Positions 1 through 5,485 of a stretch of 6,091 nt of DNA are shown here, piece after piece. The stretch's first letter is position 1. Each line of letters starts with the position of its first letter. The stretch is from positions 1 through 6,091 of the forward strand of contig VGGT01000125.1 in NCBI GenBank assembly GCA_016868485.1, given 5' to 3'. The notes under the pieces are model-generated. The model made no database searches. It worked only from the letters and a program-made list of their open reading frames with translations, and was not told the DNA's origin. The DNA is from Bacteroidota bacterium. Its GTDB lineage: Bacteria > Bacteroidota > Bacteroidia > UBA7662. Made by a program: the position numbers and the translations under genes.

Positions 1-2
1 GG

Positions 3-161
3 CAAAGTTTGGCCTCCTTATTTGGGAGCAACCTCAAATCGACTTATGATTCAGAAGAGGACCGAGATATTGAGATCATTATAAAAGACATCGAGGCTGA
101 ATCCTATCGTCCGCCGATGAAGTTGCGCCGTTCCGCCTCGAAATCCAACACAAACGAATAA
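3..161 (+). CDS. 3' end of an unidentified gene upstream of bshB1 (partial)
   Basis: An open frame enters from the left edge and ends at TAA 159-161, giving the last 52 residues of a protein (QSLASLFGSN at the start of the visible part, KSNTNE at the end). The fragment has an acidic stretch (DSEEDRDIEI) and a basic, serine-rich tail (KLRRSASKSN), as in a flexible C-terminus. No domain or motif is recognisable, so no function is given. It reads in the same direction as bshB1, 15 bp ahead of it, and the bshB1 ribosome binding site lies in that gap, so the two are probably co-transcribed. The coding call rests on the open frame to the window edge and this spacing; 52 codons could be open by chance, but the position makes a real gene end likely. 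Confidence 0.6.
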   Translation, partial: QSLASLFGSNLKSTYDSEEDRDIEIIIKDIEAESYRPPMKLRRSASKSNTNE

Positions 162-164
162 TCA

Positions 165-170
165 AGGAAG
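165..170 (+). promoter_or_regulatory. Ribosome binding site of bshB1
   Basis: AGGAAG lies 6 nt before ATG 177, good Shine-Dalgarno spacing. It decides the start at 177 over the in-frame ATG at 192, which would begin MSTLDVLAIAAHPDD and look more like a typical BshB1 N-terminus. Confidence 0.55.
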
Positions 171-176
171 TCACCG

Positions 177-914
177 ATGAATCAAAATCACATGAGCACA
201 CTGGATGTGCTGGCCATTGCGGCCCACCCCGACGATGCCGAATTGGGTTGCGGGGGAACCTTAATGCTCCACCAGAAACTGGGGCGCAGGGTGGGGATTT
301 TGGATCTCACACGGGGCGAATTGGGAAGCAGGGGCAGCGCCGATTTGCGTGATGCTGAAGCGCGTTCCGCTGCAGCGTTTATGCGTCTCGATTACAGGGA
401 GCAGTTGGGAATGGCCGACGGCTTGTTTGAGGAGACAGAAGCGAATTTGCTTTCAATTGTCCGCGCGATTCGTTTGACCCGTCCGCGCGTCATTTTAGCG
501 AATGCCCTATCCGATCGGCATCCCGACCATGGACGGGCAGCCCATTTGGTGCGTCGTGCGGTTTTTATGTCCGGTTTACCCAAATTCGAGACTGTTGGAG
601 ATAACAACATGAAACAGGACGCATTCAGACCCGATTTGTTGTTGCACTACATCCAGGATCATTTCCGCAAGCCAGATTTGGTCGTCGACATCACGCCCTT
701 TTTTCACGAAAAAATGGAGGCCATACGTTGCTATACCTCTCAATTTCATGATCCCACAAGCAAGGAGCCGCAAACGCCTATTTCGGGCGCAGACTTCTTT
801 CCGTTTCTCGAAGCCAGAGCGCGGGAGATGGGTCGCATGATTGGGGTTCCTTTCGGAGAAGGATTTGAATTACATAATCCATTGAAAATAAATGATTTTA
901 CTAACTTAATTTAA
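177..914 (+). CDS. bshB1: Bacillithiol biosynthesis deacetylase BshB1 (PIG-L/LmbE family)
   Basis: This zinc hydrolase removes the acetyl group from GlcNAc-malate, the second step of bacillithiol synthesis, in the cytoplasm. The 245-residue length is normal for the family. The N-terminal AHPDD motif (16-20) supplies zinc ligands H17 and D20 and the general base D19; the HPDH motif (115-118) supplies the third ligand H118 and a catalytic histidine, H115, by analogy with MshB/BshB enzymes. Subfamily signatures are also present: LTRGELGSRGS (44-54), SQFHDPTSKEPQT (188-200) and GVPFGEGF (223-230); these separate BshB1 from general PIG-L proteins. The start at 177 is chosen from its ribosome binding site; ATG 192 is the alternative. 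There is no signal peptide. The glycosyltransferase BshA and the cysteine ligase BshC are not in the window. The gene probably shares a transcript with the partial gene before it, and its stop codon lies in the loop of the inverted repeat at 894-923. Confidence 0.93.
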   Translation: MNQNHMSTLDVLAIAAHPDDAELGCGGTLMLHQKLGRRVGILDLTRGELGSRGSADLRDAEARSAAAFMRLDYREQLGMADGLFEETEANLLSIVRAIRLTRPRVILANALSDRHPDHGRAAHLVRRAVFMSGLPKFETVGDNNMKQDAFRPDLLLHYIQDHFRKPDLVVDITPFFHEKMEAIRCYTSQFHDPTSKEPQTPISGADFFPFLEARAREMGRMIGVPFGEGFELHNPLKINDFTNLI

Positions 915-935
915 AGTAAAATCTATGATTTTTTT
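894..935. terminator. Inverted repeat between convergent genes, probable terminator
   Basis: GATTTTACT (894-902) and AGTAAAATC (915-923) are perfect 9-bp reverse complements around a 12-nt loop that holds the bshB1 stop codon; the right arm ends on the last base of the phosphoesterase stop codon. A second, competing hairpin is AAAATC (918-923), loop TAT, GATTTT (927-932). A run of seven T (929-935) follows, as expected for intrinsic termination of plus-strand transcripts. The stems are A+T rich and weak, and the minus-strand side has a poorer T tract, so action on bshB1 is better supported than action in both directions. Confidence 0.5.
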
Positions 936-2179
936 AGGGTGATGTGGGTGATTTCTGGCCAAATACCCAATCGCCCCGGATAACCCAGAAACCCGAATCC
1001 GCGGTTCACATATAAATGCTGTTTACCGAACTGGTAGAGTCCGGCCCAATGGGGATAGACCCATGAGCTCGGGCTCCATTTTACCACGCCTGGGATCTCA
1101 ATGCCGGCTTGCATGCCATGAGTATGTCCACTGAGTGTAAGATTGATGGATGGAAAGTCGGACCGCACGATGTCTTCGAAGTGAGATGGGTCGTGACTCA
1201 ATAATATCTGAAAAGTGTCATTGGGTACACCATCCGATGCAGCGGCCAGATCGCCATACTGAGGAAACCGCCCCCTCGAGCCCCAGTTATCGACCCCAAT
1301 GAGGGCAATGCGTTCATTATTCAATTCAAGATATCGGTGTTCATTGCGCATTAAGGTCCAACCCGCATCCGCTTGAATCCGATGCATCAAGGACATATTA
1401 TCAATTTTCGCTTGTTGGTTGTCCCACTGGTAGTAATCACCATAATCGTGGTTGCCCAGAATGCTGAACACTCCTTTTGGCGCACGGATCTGTTGAAGCA
1501 TGGGGAGCCAGGGGAGTGCCTCATCGCTGCGGTTGTTTACCAAGTCGCCCGTAAATACGACACAATCTGGAGCCGTGTCCAGCGCCATTTCAATGCCGCG
1601 CTGAACGTCCTTTCTGCTTCCAAAAGAGCCAAGATGCATGTCACTGAGCTGAACGAGGGTAAATCCATCGAACGACGGCGGAAGATCGGGGAAGGTTAAG
1701 GTTACCCGATGAAGTGTGTAGGCGTATGCCCCACGAATGGTTCCGTAGGTAAGGCCCACCAAAGGAATGCCTGCGGTGATGAGGGCTGCCCTGCTTAAAA
1801 ATTCAGAGCGGGTGATGCCGTTGCTTATTTCACTGCTTGATGTTTCTGAAGATGTCAATTTTCTCCTAAGCAGGTTTTTGAATCCAATCAGCAGCCTTCT
1901 CACATCATCCAAGATGAGCCAAGGCAGTGCGAGCAGGCGCACGATCATTCCAATAAACAGAACCGAAACAACCAAATTTTTGTAGTTGAGTGCAGACGGA
2001 TGCCCGTTAAAGGCTATGGAAACACCGATTAAAGCATAGATCAATAAACTAAATACGATGTAGAGGTGTCGAATAATTTTCCCTTTATTGCCTCTGAAGA
2101 GGGTTTTGACGGCTTGAAAAAAATATAAATCGACCCCAATCCAAAACAAGAGAACGACCAACAAGAAAATCCAACGCAT
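923..2179 (-). CDS. Membrane-anchored calcineurin-like metallophosphoesterase (YkuE/YaeI type)
   Basis: The 418-residue protein has an N-terminal membrane part and a C-terminal two-metal phosphoesterase domain. Hydrophobic segments lie at about 1-21, 39-58 and 69-91, and a fourth at about 131-148 just before the catalytic domain. All metallophosphoesterase blocks are present in order: SDMHLGSF (D180, H182), GDLVNN (D212), GNHDYGDY (N243, H244), SHDPSHF (H329) and SGHTHGMQ (H352, H354). An intact dimetal centre is therefore expected. The class hydrolyses phosphoesters or pyrophosphates; some YkuE/YaeI-type members are linked to lipid or envelope substrates, but the substrate here cannot be read from sequence. 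The stretch SEFLSRAALITAG resembles a Tat signal but lacks twin arginines. The gene starts 29 bp after the barrel-like protein gene and is probably in an operon with it. No strong ribosome binding site is visible. It ends tail to tail with bshB1, 8 bp away. Confidence 0.88.
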   Translation of the reverse strand: MRWIFLLVVLLFWIGVDLYFFQAVKTLFRGNKGKIIRHLYIVFSLLIYALIGVSIAFNGHPSALNYKNLVVSVLFIGMIVRLLALPWLILDDVRRLLIGFKNLLRRKLTSSETSSSEISNGITRSEFLSRAALITAGIPLVGLTYGTIRGAYAYTLHRVTLTFPDLPPSFDGFTLVQLSDMHLGSFGSRKDVQRGIEMALDTAPDCVVFTGDLVNNRSDEALPWLPMLQQIRAPKGVFSILGNHDYGDYYQWDNQQAKIDNMSLMHRIQADAGWTLMRNEHRYLELNNERIALIGVDNWGSRGRFPQYGDLAAASDGVPNDTFQILLSHDPSHFEDIVRSDFPSINLTLSGHTHGMQAGIEIPGVVKWSPSSWVYPHWAGLYQFGKQHLYVNRGFGFLGYPGRLGIWPEITHITLKKS

Positions 2180-2208
2180 AAGAGTAGGTTACCCTTAAGC
2201 AAACTCAT

Positions 2209-2961
2209 TTACGGCAAAAAAGTTCGCCTGTTGCCCCATGAATACGACAGTCCGGTTTGTAGGATGCCGGCCGAACCAAAACCTAACCCAAGCAGTCCAC
2301 CCCATTGTCGGTGGTGAAGGCGCACAATTAAGGGGGTGATTTGCATACCCAATCGGGTATCACGATAGACGATTTCCGGTACCAGTCCTGTTGGGAGGTG
2401 GGTGGCTTGATGTTCTATTCCAAGCCCTAAAAGGCCACTCATCGACCAGCAATCTTTGTTGAAGTATTTTTTTTCGGCCCAAGCCAAAATAGAGGTGCTG
2501 GTGTATCGCTTTTCTTCGAGCAACCTGGCCACGACGTATCGTTGGGTGAAGTGTTTTCGGTAACCCCAATGAAGACCATAGGTCACATGCTGTCCCTTGC
2601 GTCCGAATCGAATGCCCAGAGCAGCGGGGTAGCGTCCAACCAAAAGGGTTCCGCCTAAGACGCCCGTTTGCCCAAACGATTGCCATTTGCTGCGCCAATA
2701 TGGAGCATCCATCCAGCCATGCCAAGCGTCGATTTGCCATTTATCTTGATGGCAGGCCTTTTGGTCAATATGCCTGATGCGTTTTCGTTGAACTGAATCG
2801 GTTGTTGGAATCTCGAGACCAACGACAGAGCATAAATGTTCACTTTTTTGGTCCGATTTCAGGTGCCCCGGAAGCGAATTAGGGAATGCTACAGCCCGTT
2901 CATTCAAAGGGCTTAAAACAGTCAAAAGGACCAGCCCAATCAACCGAATAATAGCAAACAT
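2209..2961 (-). CDS. Exported protein of unknown function, possibly an outer-membrane beta-barrel
   Basis: I do not recognise the family. From ATG 2961 it is a 250-residue protein with a clear signal peptide: R6, a hydrophobic core from about 7 to 19, and an AVA-F signal peptidase I site after residue 25. A less ordered region follows to about residue 95. From there to the end, short segments rich in Gly alternate with aromatic and hydrophobic residues (GGTLLVGRYPAALGIRFG, YGLHWGYRKHF, SGLLGLGIEHQ, WGGLLGLGFGSAGILQTG) and the protein closes near YSWGN, a pattern like the strands of a small outer-membrane barrel. That is inference, not homology. Start 2961 is preferred because AGG sits 6 nt upstream of it and the palindrome at 2981-2994 leaves a leader; ATG 2979 is the alternative and adds MKGRWC. 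It is the first gene of a unit with the phosphoesterase 29 bp downstream. An A8 tract on the coding strand (2474-2467) is a possible slippage site. Confidence 0.72.
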   Translation of the reverse strand: MFAIIRLIGLVLLTVLSPLNERAVAFPNSLPGHLKSDQKSEHLCSVVGLEIPTTDSVQRKRIRHIDQKACHQDKWQIDAWHGWMDAPYWRSKWQSFGQTGVLGGTLLVGRYPAALGIRFGRKGQHVTYGLHWGYRKHFTQRYVVARLLEEKRYTSTSILAWAEKKYFNKDCWSMSGLLGLGIEHQATHLPTGLVPEIVYRDTRLGMQITPLIVRLHHRQWGGLLGLGFGSAGILQTGLSYSWGNRRTFLP

Positions 2962-2980
2962 ACACCACCTGCCTTTCATA

Positions 2981-2994
2981 TGGTAAATTTACCA
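2981..2994. promoter_or_regulatory. Perfect 14-bp palindrome between divergent genes, candidate operator/promoter
   Basis: TGGTAAATTTACCA is its own reverse complement. It sits 19 nt from ATG 2961 (minus strand) and 18 nt from ATG 3013 (plus strand), so it is almost exactly central. It also contains TAAATTTA on both strands, one base off the Bacteroidota -7 element TAnnTTTG; I found no well-spaced -33 TTG for either direction. A site for a dimeric regulator serving both genes is the simplest reading, but it is an inference. Confidence 0.45.
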
Positions 2995-3012
2995 CGAAAA
3001 TGAACCAAGTCT

Positions 3013-4737
3013 ATGGGTATATCCGGCATAAAATCAGGCTTTTTTGTTGTGTTTTACGCAATGATTATCGCTTTTCACCCGGCTGATTGTTCGCCTGCTT
3101 TGTGCGCGTTCAATGCGAATATGCACGATAGGCGGAGTGGTGATTGTTCAGCTGGGATGGCCTATCGTGTTCAGTATTATGATTTGTACATGGCGTTGGA
3201 TACTTTGGCCCTCATCCATCAACCCGGCCTCAATAAAGCAGTGTTTCCCATCAGTGGTCGCGTTGACATGCATCTTGCCACCACAGGAATGAACCAGGCG
3301 GCCATAAAGCAAAGACCTAGGTCTGTCCTCGATTTCGACGCCGGACCGCAGCTTGTAATCGACAGCCTCTTCGTTGATCAGCAACAAATGGCCTTTCGGC
3401 ATCATAAATCGCGCGTTCAAGTGGATCTCGAATCATACGTCAGGAAAAATGTGAATGCTCCCTGCATCCTTACGGTTTTTTTTCATGCTCGGTTGATTCC
3501 GGCGGTCAAACCACCTTGGGAAGACGGTGTGGTGGTGTCTTCTGATGATCGCGGCCGCCCCTGGATCGGAATGACCTGTCAAACATCCGGTGCATCCGCT
3601 TGGTGGCCGTGCATGGACCGCCTATCCACTGAGCCCGATTCTGTTCGGCTGACCTTCGATCTGCCCCAGAACGGTACGGTTTTGGTGACCAACGGACAGC
3701 AAGCGCCAGCAGAACGGCTGCCCGATGGCCGCATGCGCTACCGAGCGCTGGTTAGTTATCCGATCAATCTCTATAACATCACTTTTAATATTGCTCATTA
3801 TGAATCGTTTACGCTTCCCTACCGCGATTCGGAGGGGAAAGACCAATCGTTAGAATTTCATATGTTGGAGGGTGGGGAAGAGCAAGCCAAGGCGTATTTT
3901 ACCGAAGCCCAAACGATGATGGAAGGCTTTGAGCAGGTGTTTGGGCCGTATGCTTTTTGGCGTGATGGGTACAAGCTGGTTGAAACCCCCTATTGGGGTA
4001 TGGAGCATCAATCTTGTGTGGCATATGGCAACCACCTCAAGCGGAATAAATATGGTTTCGACTTTATTCTGGTTCATGAGAGTGCACATGAATGGTGGGG
4101 CAATGCGGTGAGTGCTTGTCGCCCCCATGATTTATGGATTCATGAAGGGCTGGCTACATGGAGCGAGTCGCGCTTGTTGGAGTGGCGATACCCCGACAGC
4201 AGCTTATACATCGATTATATGGTGGGTTTAAGGGATCGCATCCACAACAAGCAGCCTGTGGCGGCCAAAAAGGGCACCCACAAACGCCAATTAGATACCG
4301 ATGTCTATTACAAAGCGGCCTGGATGTGGCACGGCATAAGACATTCTATGCCTTCAAAATCAAGGTTTGACGAAGCACTTCGGCAGTTTTACCAACAATA
4401 CACCTATAAAAACCTCGATACGCGAGCGCTAACCAATTTTTGGTGTGCGCAGCTGGGTGCGTCTTATGCAGGAATTTTTGATCATTATTTATACCGGAAA
4501 CACTTGCCTGTTTTGGTGTGTGATAAAATCGGAATCGATTCAGAAGGGGTGTATACCCTAAAAACCCATTTGAGACGGGTTTCCAGATCATTTCAAATGG
4601 GTATCGACTTTGGAGGTGGTCATTTTATTCCACAAAGCAGGAAAAAAACGATGGTTCGGGTGCGGGGCGACCTCGAGAACTTCTCAGCCAACCTTCAGCG
4701 GAAATACCTGATGGATGTGCAACTTAAAAACCATTAA
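3013..4737 (+). CDS. Secreted M1-family zinc aminopeptidase
   Basis: The 574-residue protein carries the M1 gluzincin signature: HESAHEWWG (H355, E356, H359) followed 18 residues later by the third zinc ligand E378 in WIHEGLATW. The substrate-binding GxMEN motif is replaced by GMEHQ (329-333), in the context PYWGMEHQSCVAYGN, a variant I recall from Bacteroidota M1 peptidases. Y432 in VYYKAAW matches the catalytic tyrosine of the family's YEKG motif, with Ala in place of Gly. Residues about 60-270 match the N-terminal beta-sandwich, with SGASAWWPCMD (192-202) typical. After the catalytic domain only about 130 residues remain, so the long C-terminal helical domain of PepN-type enzymes is absent, as in the short M1 forms. 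The N-terminus (SGFFVVFYAMIIAF) is a signal peptide, which places it in the periplasm or outside; cleavage of N-terminal residues from imported or external peptides is the likely role. No ribosome binding site precedes ATG 3013. A T8 tract lies at 3476-3483. Confidence 0.9.
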   Translation: MGISGIKSGFFVVFYAMIIAFHPADCSPALCAFNANMHDRRSGDCSAGMAYRVQYYDLYMALDTLALIHQPGLNKAVFPISGRVDMHLATTGMNQAAIKQRPRSVLDFDAGPQLVIDSLFVDQQQMAFRHHKSRVQVDLESYVRKNVNAPCILTVFFHARLIPAVKPPWEDGVVVSSDDRGRPWIGMTCQTSGASAWWPCMDRLSTEPDSVRLTFDLPQNGTVLVTNGQQAPAERLPDGRMRYRALVSYPINLYNITFNIAHYESFTLPYRDSEGKDQSLEFHMLEGGEEQAKAYFTEAQTMMEGFEQVFGPYAFWRDGYKLVETPYWGMEHQSCVAYGNHLKRNKYGFDFILVHESAHEWWGNAVSACRPHDLWIHEGLATWSESRLLEWRYPDSSLYIDYMVGLRDRIHNKQPVAAKKGTHKRQLDTDVYYKAAWMWHGIRHSMPSKSRFDEALRQFYQQYTYKNLDTRALTNFWCAQLGASYAGIFDHYLYRKHLPVLVCDKIGIDSEGVYTLKTHLRRVSRSFQMGIDFGGGHFIPQSRKKTMVRVRGDLENFSANLQRKYLMDVQLKNH

Positions 4738-5377
4738 ACGAGCTCTTCGCCTGCTCTGGGTGTGGCTTGAGAATTTCCGACCAAATAATGGCCCTTCTGA
4801 GATCGGTATTGGGCAACAATTCTATGGGTTCATCAGCAGCGTTTGGATGGCTCTTTGTATGATCAGACTGGCCAATTTTGTTTTGGACTTGGCCTGGTGC
4901 CTCACTTCCGCGGGGGGCCATATAGACTGAGTTGATTTCCTCTAAACTATAGGATTCTTGATCTATTTTTTCTAAGCTGCTTCGGTTCGATTCCAGTGTT
5001 TCTTGGCTGTCGCGATGACGAGCTATCGGCTGTGTTTTGGCGCGGTTCTTTCTGTTGTAATAGTGTTCGGGTGCCTGACGCACCGGATCTGCCGCAGTTG
5101 GATTCGTCATTGGTTTGTTTTCATCCACAGGTCGAACAGAATCGGGCCTCGGGTTCGAAGTAGTTCGTTCGTCGATCAATTCCTTGAGCCAATCGGGTAG
5201 TTGTGGCTCAGTTTCCTTATTCATGGGTTTGGGGGTGGGCGCCTCAGGCTTTTGCTCAACAGAGGTCTCTGATCGCCTGCCCTTGCTCTTTTCCCCTTTT
5301 TTCGTCCAAGAATAAATGGTGTACGCCACCACCGCTAGGGTGTACACAACCGACGGAAAATCGAAGTCCATTTTCAT
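4724..5377 (-). CDS. Small single-pass membrane protein of unknown function beside smc
   Basis: The 217-residue protein begins MKMDFDFPS and has one transmembrane segment (about 8-24, SVVYTLAVVAYTIYSW) followed at once by a basic stop-transfer stretch (KKGEKSKGRR), so the long remainder should be cytoplasmic. That part is hydrophilic, rich in Pro, Glu, Ser, Asn and Arg, and probably disordered, with two short ordered-looking elements: LPDWLKELIDE (60-70) and DLRRAIIWSEIL (192-203). I recall a similar C-terminal 'AxxxSEIL' motif in short Bacteroidota membrane proteins with no assigned role. The frame stays open upstream to 5728, but that part runs antisense to smc and behind the -7 element at 5392-5399. 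Starts at 5377 or 5371 (MDFDFPS) are therefore preferred; 5425 is less likely. The last 14 bp overlap the 3' end of the peptidase gene. Confidence 0.75.
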   Translation of the reverse strand: MKMDFDFPSVVYTLAVVAYTIYSWTKKGEKSKGRRSETSVEQKPEAPTPKPMNKETEPQLPDWLKELIDERTTSNPRPDSVRPVDENKPMTNPTAADPVRQAPEHYYNRKNRAKTQPIARHRDSQETLESNRSSLEKIDQESYSLEEINSVYMAPRGSEAPGQVQNKIGQSDHTKSHPNAADEPIELLPNTDLRRAIIWSEILKPHPEQAKSSFNGF

Positions 5378-5391
5378 AAAGGAGCAAACAA

Positions 5392-5399
5392 CAAATATA
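5392..5399 (-). promoter_or_regulatory. Candidate -7 promoter element for the small membrane protein gene
   Basis: Read on the minus strand this is TATATTTG, a perfect match to the Bacteroidota TAnnTTTG element, ending 14 nt before ATG 5377. No TTG is found at the usual 17-23 nt upstream, so the call rests on the -7 element and its position. It would give a very short leader. Confidence 0.4.
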
Positions 5400-5457
5400 G
5401 TCAAGAAAGTTGGCTTAGCCCGCATAAAAATGGGTAGCACATTAGGGCTTTGCTCAT

Positions 5458-5465
5458 TATGTTTG
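5458..5465 (+). promoter_or_regulatory. Candidate -7 promoter element for smc
   Basis: TATGTTTG is a perfect TAnnTTTG match ending 20 nt before ATG 5486. A start of transcription about 6-8 nt downstream would exclude the in-frame ATG at 5459 and support initiation at 5486. No well-placed -33 TTG is visible. Confidence 0.4.
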
Positions 5466-5485
5466 CCCTCCCGTTTGTTGGAGCA

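Noticed and set aside
1373..1699. 108-codon plus-strand open frame
   Set aside because: It lies antisense to the catalytic domain of the phosphoesterase, whose motifs are intact; composition is that of a shadow frame.
2360..2740. 126-codon open frame on the minus strand inside the barrel-like gene
   Set aside because: It is another frame of the same strand with no motif, while the 2209-2961 frame has a signal peptide and a sensible C-terminus.
3000..3083. Small out-of-frame upstream ORF (ATG 3000, about 27 codons) overlapping the peptidase start
   Set aside because: No ribosome binding site and no recognisable leader-peptide feature; a random ATG is sufficient explanation.
4740..4756. GAGC...GCTC inverted repeat as a terminator between the peptidase and the membrane protein genes
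   Set aside because: Only 4 bp of stem, inside coding sequence and without a T run in the right place.
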